In this document: piece after piece, positions 52,898-62,252 of the stretch
Numbering within the stretch: the stretch's first letter is position 1
Layout of the letters: each line of letters begins with the position of its first letter
Source: an uncultured bacterium
GTDB taxonomy: Bacteria; Verrucomicrobiota; Kiritimatiellia; CAIKKV01; CAIJXV01
Reading direction: 5' to 3'
DNA: 64,000 nucleotides
Assembly (NCBI GenBank): GCA_903824675.1
Contig: CAIJXV010000066.1
Span: 1-64,000 of the forward strand
Made by a program: the position numbers and the translations under genes
The notes under the pieces: model-generated
Database searches by the model: none
What the model saw: only the letters and a program-made list of their open reading frames with translations
Told to the model about the DNA's origin: nothing

Positions 52898-53671
52898 ATG
52901 TTATTCAACTGGATCTTTCGTTGGAAGCCGACTGGGGCACGCCGATACGGGGTAGGGCTTTCCGCCCTTATCCTGGGGTATGTGTTCTCCGCGGCAGCGC
53001 CGGTTCCCCGGACATTTGACCGATATCAGGTCATATTGGACCGGCAACCCTTCGGCAGTGAAACCGCGCCGGTTGCGGCCGGTGCGCCGGGATCACCGGC
53101 TTCCGTTGCGGCTGCGGCCGTCAATGCTCTTAAAATGTCGGCGATTATTGAGGATAATTCAGGCGGGATTGTCGTGGGAATCCTCGATCCCCAGCAGAGC
53201 ACGAGTTATATGCTAAAGGTAGGCGAGACCGAGGACGGCATCGAGTTGCTGGAGGCTGATTATGCCTCCGAGCGGGCACAAATCCGGAAAGATGGGCTTG
53301 AGCGTTGGATTTCCATGTCCGGCGACGATTCGCTTGCCGCGTCGCCCACGCCGGCGATCCTGGCCACCCCTCCCCGAACTTCCCCCCGCTCCTCCCGCAG
53401 GCCGGCGAAAGTGCTGGGTAAAGGGATGACAAAAGAAGAATATAACAAGATTAAGAAAACATTGCCTCCGCCCCGGTCGGCCAAGAGGGCCCTGATGAAT
53501 TTACCGGATGAGGACGAAATGACGCCGGATGAGCATGAATCAATGATGCAGGAATACAATATGGAATTGATTCGAGCCGGGGGCGATTTAGGGCCGGCGC
53601 TACCGATCGAATTGACGCCGGATCAGGATGCGCAATTGGTTCGGGAAGGCGCCTTACCGCCGGCGCCGTGA
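52898..53671 (+). CDS. Membrane-anchored GspC-like protein
   Basis: The 257-residue protein has an N-terminal TM helix (RYGVGLSALILGYVFSAAAP) and a short beta domain (FDRYQVILDRQPFG, MSAIIEDNSGGIVVGILDPQ, YMLKVGETEDGIELLEADYA), then a Pro-rich segment and an acidic C-terminal helix. This is reminiscent of the HR domain of type II secretion protein C, but no PDZ domain or other gsp gene is nearby, so the role is uncertain. It nearly overlaps the secreted beta-helix gene downstream. Confidence 0.65.
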   Translation: MLFNWIFRWKPTGARRYGVGLSALILGYVFSAAAPVPRTFDRYQVILDRQPFGSETAPVAAGAPGSPASVAAAAVNALKMSAIIEDNSGGIVVGILDPQQSTSYMLKVGETEDGIELLEADYASERAQIRKDGLERWISMSGDDSLAASPTPAILATPPRTSPRSSRRPAKVLGKGMTKEEYNKIKKTLPPPRSAKRALMNLPDEDEMTPDEHESMMQEYNMELIRAGGDLGPALPIELTPDQDAQLVREGALPPAP

Positions 53672-53672
53672 G

Positions 53673-56096
53673 ATGATGAACTCTTCGTATAGGCCCTCGT
53701 GTCATTGCCCATGGGGATGGGTGGGTGTTCTCCTCGCGGGGCTTGTTCATCTCGCCATAGCCCAATCGTTTGATCCTTCGGTTTATTCCATCGGCACCCC
53801 CCTTTTGACGGATGTCTGGATTGATCCGGTCAACGGCAATGATACCCGGTCCGGCTCCAGTCGGGCGCAAGCCCTCCGCACGTTGACCGAGGCATGGAAT
53901 CGAATTCCCAGCGGTGCGTCGCTCAGCCAGGGCTTTCGTTTGCTTTTAACGGCGGGCACTCACGTCGACACTCCCGGTTGGTATGAGAATCGCCAGGGTA
54001 ATTATGCGGCCCCGGTGATATTTCAGGCGATAGATGGGGATGGAACGGCCCTTTTGCCGGCAATGGACATTTCCGGTTGCCGGTATCTCTACCTGATCGG
54101 GCTCCATCTCCGTGCCGATGGGGGGGATGTTCTTCATTTTGCGGGGTGTCACCATATCCTGGTCCGTAATTGTCAGATTGAAGGGCTGGGTGATATCGAC
54201 CATTATGGCGGCCCCCAGGAAGGGATGAAAGTCAACCAGACTCAATATTTATATGTTGAAAATTGCGATATTTCGGGCGGATGGGACAATGCATTTGACG
54301 CGGTGGGCGTTCAATACGGACATGTGATCGGGTCGCGGATTCATCGCGGGGGCGATTGGGCCATGTATGTCAAGGGCGGTTCGGCCTATTTGAGAATTGA
54401 CGGCAACGAAATTTTTGATGCGCGAACCGGTGGATTCACCGCCGGACAAGGATCCGGGTTCGAATTCATGGTGTCGCCTTGGATTCATTATGAGGCGGAA
54501 AACATCAAGTTTGTCAATAATGTGATTCATCATACCGGGGTTGTGGGGATGGGGGTGAATGGCGGCTATAATATTTTGCTGGCCTACAATACCCTTTACA
54601 AGGCGGGGACCAATGATCATGTGATCGAGGTGACCCACGGGGCACGGAGTTGCGATGGCAATGTGGCGCAATGTGATGTGTACCGGGCTGCGGGGGGATG
54701 GGGGGCTTCGGTGAACGCCGATGGCCAATACATTCCGTGCCGCAACATTTATATTTTTAACAACCTGATTTACAATCCCACCGGATTCAGTTCCGCCTGG
54801 CAGCAGTTTACGGTGCCCGGGCCGGTGATCCCCCCGGCGAGTACCCCCGTTCCATCGCCTTCGGCCGTGGATACGAATTTGCGCATACAAGGCAACTTGA
54901 TCTGGAACGGGCCGCTGGGCTTTCCCCTGGGACTGGGCGAAGAGGGCCAGGGCGGTCAGGCTGGCAATCCCACTTGCAACCCGACTCTGGTCAATGCCCA
55001 AAATCTGATCAATCAGATTGAGCCGCAGTTGATCGATCCGGAAAATGGCGATTTCAGGCCGATTCCCGGAGGAACGGTCTTTTCGTTTGCCGATGTGGTG
55101 ATTCCTGATTTTCCAGGCGATGACCGCCCTACGCCGCCGTTGGCCCCGGAAGGGAATCGGACCAATCTCGTGCTTCGGGATGCTACGGGGATGACCCGCC
55201 CTTGGGGTGGCCCCGTCGGTGCCTTTGGGGTGGTTTCCAATCCTCCTTCAACCGGCTCGCGAACCCGATCTGATTATGATGGCGATGGACTGGCTGATCT
55301 GGCGGTTTGGCACTCAGCGAGCGGAAATTGGTATATTCGGTCTGGAACAGGATCCGTCCTGGCATGGGCGGTTCCCTTGGGGAGTTCCAGCTCCCGAGTT
55401 CTTTCGGGCGATTACAACGGAGATGGGCGGAATGATTTCGTGGTTTACAATCAGGGACGCTGGTTGATCAGGTCATTGTCGGGTGCCCTGCTGGCGGCGG
55501 ATATTCAATGGGGATGGGCCGGGGCGATTCCACTTTCCGGCGATTACAATGGCGATCACACCAATGATCTGGTCGTCGTCGATCCGCTCAGCGGGCGTTG
55601 GTTTATCCGGACCTTGGGGGGGCGGGTCCTGTGCTGGAACTTCAACTGGGGATTTTCGGGAGGCGAATTTCTGGCGGGGGACTATGACGGGGATGGATGC
55701 GCCGATCTGGGCTTTTTTTATCCGGCATCCGGTCGGTGGTATCTCTATTCCCTGGCCCGTAATCGGGTTTTGCTTTGGGATTTTGGCTGGGGGGGCTCAT
55801 GGGGGGCGGCACGGGTGGGCGATTATGATGGGGATGGAGCGGATGACTTGGTGGCGTTTAATCGCGCGTCCAGCCATTGGTATGTCTATTCGCCCGCCCA
55901 GTCGAAAGTGTTGCTCTGGCATGTGCAATGGGGATTTCCCGGCGTTATTCCGGTTCGTGGGGATTTTGATGGCGATGGTCGGGCGGATCCGACCGTTTAT
56001 GTTCCGACATCCGGCTGGTGGTATCGATTATCCAGTGCCACACCGGGGTCGCAATTTACGCAGTGGGGTTTTCCCGGGGCCAGTCCGGTTCAATAA
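53673..56096 (+). CDS. Secreted beta-helix protein with FG-GAP/VCBS-like repeats
   Basis: The 807-residue protein has a signal peptide (WGWVGVLLAGLVHLAIAQSF). Residues about 30-440 form a right-handed parallel beta-helix (WIDPVNGNDTRSGSSRAQAL is the typical start; NNVIHHTGVVGMGVNGG type coils follow). The last 270 residues contain six or so propeller-type repeats with the calcium motif DYDGDGxxDL (SDYDGDGLADLAVWH, GDYNGDGRNDFVVYN, GDYDGDGADDLVAFN), each followed by a GxWYIRS-type strand. It is probably secreted to the surface and binds or processes a glycan. ATG 53673 lies one base beyond the stop of the preceding gene. Confidence 0.85.
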   Translation: MMNSSYRPSCHCPWGWVGVLLAGLVHLAIAQSFDPSVYSIGTPLLTDVWIDPVNGNDTRSGSSRAQALRTLTEAWNRIPSGASLSQGFRLLLTAGTHVDTPGWYENRQGNYAAPVIFQAIDGDGTALLPAMDISGCRYLYLIGLHLRADGGDVLHFAGCHHILVRNCQIEGLGDIDHYGGPQEGMKVNQTQYLYVENCDISGGWDNAFDAVGVQYGHVIGSRIHRGGDWAMYVKGGSAYLRIDGNEIFDARTGGFTAGQGSGFEFMVSPWIHYEAENIKFVNNVIHHTGVVGMGVNGGYNILLAYNTLYKAGTNDHVIEVTHGARSCDGNVAQCDVYRAAGGWGASVNADGQYIPCRNIYIFNNLIYNPTGFSSAWQQFTVPGPVIPPASTPVPSPSAVDTNLRIQGNLIWNGPLGFPLGLGEEGQGGQAGNPTCNPTLVNAQNLINQIEPQLIDPENGDFRPIPGGTVFSFADVVIPDFPGDDRPTPPLAPEGNRTNLVLRDATGMTRPWGGPVGAFGVVSNPPSTGSRTRSDYDGDGLADLAVWHSASGNWYIRSGTGSVLAWAVPLGSSSSRVLSGDYNGDGRNDFVVYNQGRWLIRSLSGALLAADIQWGWAGAIPLSGDYNGDHTNDLVVVDPLSGRWFIRTLGGRVLCWNFNWGFSGGEFLAGDYDGDGCADLGFFYPASGRWYLYSLARNRVLLWDFGWGGSWGAARVGDYDGDGADDLVAFNRASSHWYVYSPAQSKVLLWHVQWGFPGVIPVRGDFDGDGRADPTVYVPTSGWWYRLSSATPGSQFTQWGFPGASPVQ

Positions 56097-56141
56097 GGGA
56101 TTCGCCGACGATTCCCGGGTGTCTTTGGTGTCCAGCGGCGG

Positions 56142-58097
56142 TCAGGCGCGGGTGATGGTCTGGCGAATGAGGTGGGTCAGGCGCTGGGAATCGGAATGGT
56201 CAAGGCGCTCAAGAACTTTTTCCCAACGAAACGCGAAACTCCCTTCGATACTGTGCCGGCGATGCCGGAAGAGGGCGTCGAAGGCGCGATGTCGCTTGCG
56301 GTACTCGTCACGGATTTCGTTGAATCGGCGCAAAAAGGCGGCCAGGTACAGATCCGTGAACCGGGCCACATCAATTCCATAGGGAATTCGGGAGAGCACC
56401 ACCTGGGCATAGGCGGGGACGAATTCCTCCAGCGGCTGCAGGTAATTGGTGAAGGCTCCGACATGATCGGGGACGATCAACTCACCCGGCAAACCGAAGT
56501 CATCCTCCTGGATGACCTCGTCGCCGACATCGAAGATCACATGGAACGTTTGGGACATGCGTCCGACGATCAGGTTGGGGGCGGCGGCGGCGCCCATCAG
56601 GGCGGCGAGCCGGTCGCAATAGAGCGGATTGGCGTAGCGCGAGAGGGGGATTTTATCGGTGGCAAATCCAGGGATGTAATCGCGCTCGAAATAGGTGGAC
56701 CAGATGAATTGTCCCGCCACATTTCGATTGAGGCCGTCGTAGCGTTCGTTGAGTTTGCGGGTGGTCACGCGGGCGATGAGATTCATGCCGAGTTGGCGGC
56801 ACCCGAGGCGGCGATCGAGAATATATTCGGTATAGTCCTCCGCTTCCATGATGGCCGTGAGCAGGTCCTTGTGATTATCGAGATGCTCGCAAATGTTCCA
56901 TTTCTGCATGCGGATGATTCGGACCATGCGTTTTTCCTGGCCGCCGATCTTGAGTTCCGCGACATAGACGGCGCGGCGCCCGATGGTCTTTTCATGGCGG
57001 GACAGCGAGCTGTTGAGGCGACCAATGTTGATGTCCTCGATATCGCCGAATTCACGGATGAAATTGAAGACGAATTCATGGGCGCGCGGGTCGCATAATT
57101 CCTGGAGCGCGGCGTCCTCCGGATGGTGTTCCGCCTCGTCGAATAGGGTGTCGAATATCAGTTCGCCGTTTTCGAAGTGCCCGCCGGCCAGCCATTCGAT
57201 TTGCATGAAAAACTCAGAACCCAATCCCAGTAAAACCTCTTCGGTCACCAGTTCCGATCCCATGCCGATCAGGGCGGCGAACATGCGGGTTCGCCATTCG
57301 AGATAATCGGGGTTGTCCATGCGCAGGTCGGGGTGGACTGCGTCAGTGAAGCGATTCCGCAGGTCCTGATACAGGTCGCGGATTCGGACGGGATCTTCAT
57401 CGGGAGTATCGAGTGGCGAGAGATCGGCATGGGTAAAAATATTGTCGGAGAGAAAGAAGGCGATTTCCGGGTGGCCATGTGCATTGCGGCGTCCGGTAAA
57501 ATCGCGGATTTCGCGCAAATGGGCGGTGAGTTCCGGATCGGGTAGCTCTCCGAGGCGGCAGAACTCGTCGACGGTCAGCCAGCGGGTACCGGTGGATTTC
57601 CCGTAATAATAGATCGCCCGTCCGTTGATCCGGTTGCGGGCCTGACGGATCATGGCCGACATATCGTCGGGAGTCTGGGGGAGTGGGTTGATGCGCCAGA
57701 GTTCGCCCCGTTGTTTCAAGGCGGCGCGGACAGCGGGATTCAGCGCGAACAGGAATTGAATTTTTCGTTTCGAGACAATTTCCTGGAGCAATTCATCGGC
57801 GCGGAAGGCGAGATCCATCCGATCGGGGTTAGGGCGGATGAAAATCAGTCCGTTATCGATAATCAAGTCGACGGCGCTTTCGAAAAACTCCTGTTGCTCC
57901 TCATCGGTCAGCAAGGGAAGTCCGTTGGCGATTTGACGGGCGTTGAGCAGGTTGAGAAATGCAATCTTCTGAGTGGCATGAATGCCCGCCAAGGTGACGA
58001 GGGTCCGGTGGTTAAGGAAGAGCGTGCCGATCCGATTAGGAGTTTGCCCCTGTCCGTTGGCCGCCAGGGGCGGTTCGCCGATAATGGTCAGAGTCAT
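56142..58097 (-). CDS. Unrecognised 651-residue protein
   Basis: This long soluble protein has normal composition and no signal peptide or TM helix. Visible stretches include RIGTLFLNHRTLVTLAGIHA, YYYGKSTGTRWLTVDEFCRL and a C-terminal part with RMSQTFHVIFDVGDEVIQED that loosely resembles the HxxxDxGDE catalytic region of some kinase-like folds. I do not recognise a family. It is the last gene of a minus-strand run with DUF1844, M16 peptidase, Minf_1886-like and HIT genes; the gap to DUF1844 is 48 bases. Confidence 0.75.
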   Translation of the reverse strand: MTLTIIGEPPLAANGQGQTPNRIGTLFLNHRTLVTLAGIHATQKIAFLNLLNARQIANGLPLLTDEEQQEFFESAVDLIIDNGLIFIRPNPDRMDLAFRADELLQEIVSKRKIQFLFALNPAVRAALKQRGELWRINPLPQTPDDMSAMIRQARNRINGRAIYYYGKSTGTRWLTVDEFCRLGELPDPELTAHLREIRDFTGRRNAHGHPEIAFFLSDNIFTHADLSPLDTPDEDPVRIRDLYQDLRNRFTDAVHPDLRMDNPDYLEWRTRMFAALIGMGSELVTEEVLLGLGSEFFMQIEWLAGGHFENGELIFDTLFDEAEHHPEDAALQELCDPRAHEFVFNFIREFGDIEDINIGRLNSSLSRHEKTIGRRAVYVAELKIGGQEKRMVRIIRMQKWNICEHLDNHKDLLTAIMEAEDYTEYILDRRLGCRQLGMNLIARVTTRKLNERYDGLNRNVAGQFIWSTYFERDYIPGFATDKIPLSRYANPLYCDRLAALMGAAAAPNLIVGRMSQTFHVIFDVGDEVIQEDDFGLPGELIVPDHVGAFTNYLQPLEEFVPAYAQVVLSRIPYGIDVARFTDLYLAAFLRRFNEIRDEYRKRHRAFDALFRHRRHSIEGSFAFRWEKVLERLDHSDSQRLTHLIRQTITRA

Positions 58098-58145
58098 TCC
58101 GGATGCTCCTCCAGGGAGAGCGTCAAGTCCGGGCGGGTCATGAGT

Positions 58146-58547
58146 TTACGCGCCATACGACTTGCGAAATTTGGGCTCGGATCCGGCGGGCGTCGTTTCG
58201 GAAGAAGCGTCCGGCGTCGGGGTCGGGGGAGTGGCGGTTTCGGGGGCCGGGGGTGGTGGAGACTTTTTGAGACTCGCCGCTGTTTCGACGAAATTCATCT
58301 GGAGGCTGGAGAGCGAATCCTTGAGGAGGCGGGCTTCGTCGCGATCGAGGTTGCCGCGGGTTTTGGCGTCGAGCATGACGAGGAGATCAATGCCCTGCTG
58401 GGCCGATTCCAGATTGGCGGGTTCAACCTTGCCGTTCATGGGGTTGGCCAGTTTGCCGAGTCCCACCATGGTCGATTGGCTGAACATCATGACGAGATTG
58501 ACGAACAGGGCCTTGTTGAGTTCTTCGGGTGTGAGGGTGTCGCTCAT
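58146..58547 (-). CDS. DUF1844 domain protein
   Basis: The 133-residue protein has the compact DUF1844 helical core: LFVNLVMMFSQSTMVGLGKL, ESAQQGIDLLVMLDAKTRGN and LDRDEARLLKDSLSSLQMNF. A Pro/Thr/Ala-rich tail follows from residue 95. The family is common in PVC and related bacteria and its function is unknown. It overlaps the M16 peptidase stop by four bases. Confidence 0.9.
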   Translation of the reverse strand: MSDTLTPEELNKALFVNLVMMFSQSTMVGLGKLANPMNGKVEPANLESAQQGIDLLVMLDAKTRGNLDRDEARLLKDSLSSLQMNFVETAASLKKSPPPPAPETATPPTPTPDASSETTPAGSEPKFRKSYGA

Positions 58548-61204
58548 GGATTTTTTCCTTTGGGGGTTGAGGCCGGAGCTTCCGGCCGAACGATGGATAC
58601 CGCCTGCCGCTCGGGTTTGAGCAGGGAGGCGGCCGCGGCACGAACGGAGTCGGGGGTCATCGATTCCAGGCGTTGGCGGATGGAGAAATCGTAATTAAAC
58701 CCGAGACCATACAGCTCATTGAGTCCCGAGCTTAAGGCCAGTCCTAGGTTGTCCTGAAGGCTCATTTCCCAGGCGGCGACGATCTGATTTCGAGCCCGGT
58801 CGATTTCGGCCGGGGTCAGCCCTTCGCGAACGATCCGGTTGATCTGGTCATTAATTAAATGTTCGACTTCGTCCAGAGCATCCGCCCGCGTTCCGGCGTA
58901 AAAAGAGAGATGGCCGGGGTCGGTCCCGGGACGGAAGGCCGCGCCGGTATAATAAGCCAGTCCGCGTTTTTCGCGAATTTCTTCAAATAGAGGGGAGGAC
59001 ATTCCGCTGAGGGCGGTTTCCAGGATCTGGAGGGCGTCCCGGCGGGAATCCTTGACATCGATGCCGGGATAACCGATCAACAGAATGGCCTGTTCCTTGG
59101 GCTCGAGACGGATCTTTCGGTTCGGCAGGACGGGAGCTACGGCCGAATATTCACGGGCCGGATAGGGGCCGCGCGGAATCGCCTTGAAAACCTTTTCGGC
59201 TGCCCGGCGAGCCGGGACCGGTTGGATATCCCCGAAAATCGAGACGGCCAGATTGCCGCTGACGACGAGGCGATGGTGATGGGCCCGGAGGGCATCCGGT
59301 GTCAAGGTTTTGACCGTTTCCGGCCGCCCCAAAACATTCCAGCGGTAGGGATGGGCGGGGAAAAGGGATTCGAGCAGATTTTGTTGGGCCAGTGCCATGG
59401 GTTGTTCGAGCTGTTCGGAGATCGCGGCCAGCTGGATTTGGATTTGTTTATCGACCTCGGTGGCATCAAAAGCGGGTTGTAATAGACATTCTGCAAAGAG
59501 GGCGAGAAAAGCCGGTAAATTTTCCTGACGACAATAGCCTTGCAGGCCAAAACTATTTTGTCCGGAAAAGGAACTTAATTCGGAGCCCATCGATTCGATC
59601 TGGCGGGCGATTTCGGCCTGGGAATGGTGGGCCGTGCCGCAGGTCAGGAGTTCCGCCATCAGGCGGGAGATGCCGCTATTTGAATCGTTTTCCGCGAGGA
59701 GTCCGCCCCGGCAGACCGCGCTGACATACACCAGGGGCAAACGGGAGTCGGGCCGGACCAGAAGCGTCGCGCCGGATTTGAGCTCGAGACGTTGAATTTC
59801 CGGAATGACGACATCCTGGGTCGGGGCGGTTTGGGGCGTGGCCGTCTGGGGGGTGAGGATGGCGATCGAACGGTTTTCCAGGGTGAGGTATTTTCGGGCT
59901 ACCGCCTGTAGGTCGCGCGGGGTCAGGATTTGAAGTTGTTGGAGATAGCGAATGGAGAAGGCCGGATCGCGGGCATAAAATTCGCCGGTCGCGAATTTAC
60001 CCGCCTGCCCACTGGCGGTTTGCAGGTTGGCGATTTCGCCGGTCAGGAGAAGATTCCGGGCTTTGTCCAATTCGGCAACAGGGAATGGGGATTCAATCCA
60101 TTCCGCAATCTGGGCCTCAATGGCGCGAATCACTTCGTCCTCTTTTGATGGATCAAAGGTTGCGCTGACCCCGAACAGGCCGGGATCGGCCGGGGTAAAC
60201 GACCAGCCGTCGATCGAATGGACCAGGCGCTGTTCCTCTTTGATCACGTGATTCAGGCGCGAACTACGACCCCGCCCGACGACCGCGGCGAGCAGATCCA
60301 GTGCGGGTGCATCCGGATGCGTCAACGCGACGGTATGATAGGCCAAATGAATGCGCCCGATTTGGTAGGGTCCGGTTTGGCGGAGGACGCGGGGGGCGAT
60401 TTGCGGGGGTTCCTGCGGCAGGAGGATGGGGGCACGGGCCTGACGGTCGAAATCCCGGGTGAGTTCCCGTATTTTTTCCTCCACGGCGGCTTCGGGAATA
60501 TCTCCGGCAACCATGATGAGCATGTTGTCCGGCGTATAATGACGCTTGAAGAAAGCAATCAAATCCTCGCGCTGGATGGATTTAAAGATTTCCGGATAAC
60601 CGATGACCGGAAATCGGAACGGGTGACGAGCATAGGCGAGGCTCCACAGTAACTGGGTATGCAGGCGGTCGGGGTCGTCATTCCCCATGGCCATTTCGCG
60701 GAGAATCACCTTTTGTTCGCGGGTACACTCATCGGCGGGGAAATCGGGGTGCTGGAGGGCGTCGAGCAGGACATCGAGGCCCAACTCCCAATGGCGCGAG
60801 GGCAGATCGGTGTAAAAGACGGTGCGATCGAGCGAGGTATAGGCGTTGATTTTTCCGCCGGCTTCGTTAATGGCGCGGGAGATGGCGCCGATGGGGCGCT
60901 TGGGCGTTCCCTTGAAAATCATATGTTCAACAAAATGGGAGAGGCCGGCGCCCAGATAGTTATCCTCGTGGATGGACCCGGTACCGACCCAGATTTGGAC
61001 CGAGACGACCGGGGCGCTGTGGTCTGACAGCAGGAGAACCGTCATGCCATTCGGCAGCGTCAGCCGTTTGAGACGGGCGGCGGCGGTTTCGAGGGAGTCA
61101 AGAGAGTGGGGGGCTCCGTTGGCCGGGGCGGATGGCATGCCGACGGTCAGGCAGAGCGGCGCAAGCCAGATGCAGGTTCGAAGAAAAGGGTGAGTGGGAA
61201 TCAT
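58544..61204 (-). CDS. M16 family zinc metallopeptidase, two-module
   Basis: The 886-residue protein has a signal peptide (CIWLAPLCLTVGMPSAPANG) and two M16 halves. The first carries the inverted zinc motif HFVEH (90-94) in GAGLSHFVEHMIFKGTP and the downstream Glu ligand region (REQKVILREMAMGNDDPD). The second half (from about 470) has the fold (GLAYYTGAAFRPGTDPGHLS and so on) but lacks HxxEH, as expected for the non-catalytic module. It is exported and probably degrades peptides in the periplasm. It overlaps the DUF1844 gene. Confidence 0.94.
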   Translation of the reverse strand: MIPTHPFLRTCIWLAPLCLTVGMPSAPANGAPHSLDSLETAAARLKRLTLPNGMTVLLLSDHSAPVVSVQIWVGTGSIHEDNYLGAGLSHFVEHMIFKGTPKRPIGAISRAINEAGGKINAYTSLDRTVFYTDLPSRHWELGLDVLLDALQHPDFPADECTREQKVILREMAMGNDDPDRLHTQLLWSLAYARHPFRFPVIGYPEIFKSIQREDLIAFFKRHYTPDNMLIMVAGDIPEAAVEEKIRELTRDFDRQARAPILLPQEPPQIAPRVLRQTGPYQIGRIHLAYHTVALTHPDAPALDLLAAVVGRGRSSRLNHVIKEEQRLVHSIDGWSFTPADPGLFGVSATFDPSKEDEVIRAIEAQIAEWIESPFPVAELDKARNLLLTGEIANLQTASGQAGKFATGEFYARDPAFSIRYLQQLQILTPRDLQAVARKYLTLENRSIAILTPQTATPQTAPTQDVVIPEIQRLELKSGATLLVRPDSRLPLVYVSAVCRGGLLAENDSNSGISRLMAELLTCGTAHHSQAEIARQIESMGSELSSFSGQNSFGLQGYCRQENLPAFLALFAECLLQPAFDATEVDKQIQIQLAAISEQLEQPMALAQQNLLESLFPAHPYRWNVLGRPETVKTLTPDALRAHHHRLVVSGNLAVSIFGDIQPVPARRAAEKVFKAIPRGPYPAREYSAVAPVLPNRKIRLEPKEQAILLIGYPGIDVKDSRRDALQILETALSGMSSPLFEEIREKRGLAYYTGAAFRPGTDPGHLSFYAGTRADALDEVEHLINDQINRIVREGLTPAEIDRARNQIVAAWEMSLQDNLGLALSSGLNELYGLGFNYDFSIRQRLESMTPDSVRAAAASLLKPERQAVSIVRPEAPASTPKGKNP

Positions 61205-61227
61205 AGATCGCTCCGGAAGGGTCAGGT

Positions 61228-61653
61228 TCAGGGGGGTGTGTGTTTCTTTTCGTGGGGCAAGGTCGGCAGGGGATGTTCGGGCTGAAAAGGAGTGATGAAG
61301 GCTGTTTGGAAATCATAGCCCTTCTTGAAATCTTCGATCGAATCCTGTTCGGTTTTTCCGAGAATACCGGCATTGACAAGATTGAAGACGATATGACCGA
61401 AATCCTCGGTGCAATGGATTCCCCATGAGCGCAGGACGGTGAAAGCCATGGGGCCGAATTCCTGCAAAGCGAAGAGACGAATGCCGTCGAGCAATTCCTG
61501 TCCGGAAATATGGCGGGGCGCTCCTTCGCTGGCCTGAGTTTGCCGGATGGTAAAATCGAGTGTTTCGCGAAGAAAATGATAGGCATCCGCTTCATAGCGG
61601 GAATCCTTTTCGAGGATATCCCGCAAGGCATCGGCATAATCGGTCGGCTGCAT
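61228..61653 (-). CDS. Small protein resembling the Minf_1886 (Planctomycetes/Verrucomicrobia) family
   Basis: Read from ATG 61653 the protein has 141 residues; the extension upstream overlaps the HIT gene. Conserved-looking blocks are YEADAYHFLRETLDFTIRQT, SGQELLDGIRLFALQEFGPM and SWGIHCTEDFGHIVFNLVNA. Such proteins are largely restricted to Planctomycetes and Verrucomicrobia and have no known function. The family name is from memory and should be verified. It lies in a close run with HIT and M16 genes. Confidence 0.8.
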   Translation of the reverse strand: MQPTDYADALRDILEKDSRYEADAYHFLRETLDFTIRQTQASEGAPRHISGQELLDGIRLFALQEFGPMAFTVLRSWGIHCTEDFGHIVFNLVNAGILGKTEQDSIEDFKKGYDFQTAFITPFQPEHPLPTLPHEKKHTPP

Positions 61654-61661
61654 GATAAAGA

Positions 61662-62081
61662 TTACTCCAAGGCGGCGATCATTCGGTCTGCGAAGGTTTT
61701 CATCTCGGCCGGGTCGGTGTATTGCTGGGGAGTCCAATTCCGGTGAGGTCCGTCGCTTTTAAAACGAGGGATGATATGGAAGTGGACATGCGGAATGACC
61801 TGCCCGGCGACTTCGCCATTGGCCTGGCTGATATTGATCCCGTCGGTGTTCAGTGCGATGAATTGGGCTTGGGCGATTTTTTGAACAACGCCGATCAGAT
61901 GCTGGAGCAAGGGCAGGGGCAGGGCGGGGAGGGGATCGAAGTGGGCTTTGGGGATGACGAGGGTGTGTCCTTTGACAACGGGGCCGATATCCAGGAACGC
62001 AAGAACCTGGTCGTCTTCGTAAATCCGGGTTGAGGGCAACGTTCCGGCCACGATGCGGCAAAAAATACAGTCAGGATTCAT
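61662..62081 (-). CDS. HIT family nucleotide hydrolase
   Basis: The 139-residue protein has CIFCRIVAGTLPS (Cys5, Cys8, partial zinc site), LDIGPVVKGHTLVIPKAHF and the histidine triad HVHFHIIPRF (His98, His100, His102). HIT proteins of the Hint branch hydrolyse adenosine phosphoramidates and related nucleotides. It heads the minus-strand run that continues to 56142. The 170 bases between it and the sensor kinase hold no clear promoter that I can defend. Confidence 0.95.
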   Translation of the reverse strand: MNPDCIFCRIVAGTLPSTRIYEDDQVLAFLDIGPVVKGHTLVIPKAHFDPLPALPLPLLQHLIGVVQKIAQAQFIALNTDGINISQANGEVAGQVIPHVHFHIIPRFKSDGPHRNWTPQQYTDPAEMKTFADRMIAALE

Positions 62082-62252
62082 AGGTTGAGTCGTCCTCTAA
62101 AACCTTCAATATCATAGCTTTCCCACAGGCGTCCGGCAAGTTGATTCAATCTGTTTTTGACCGATCAATCGGGATTCGGTTGGATGGGGGGCGATGTGTT
62201 TGCTTTTGCAGGGCTTATTTGATAACTTCAAACTCAGATAAAGATATTGGTA

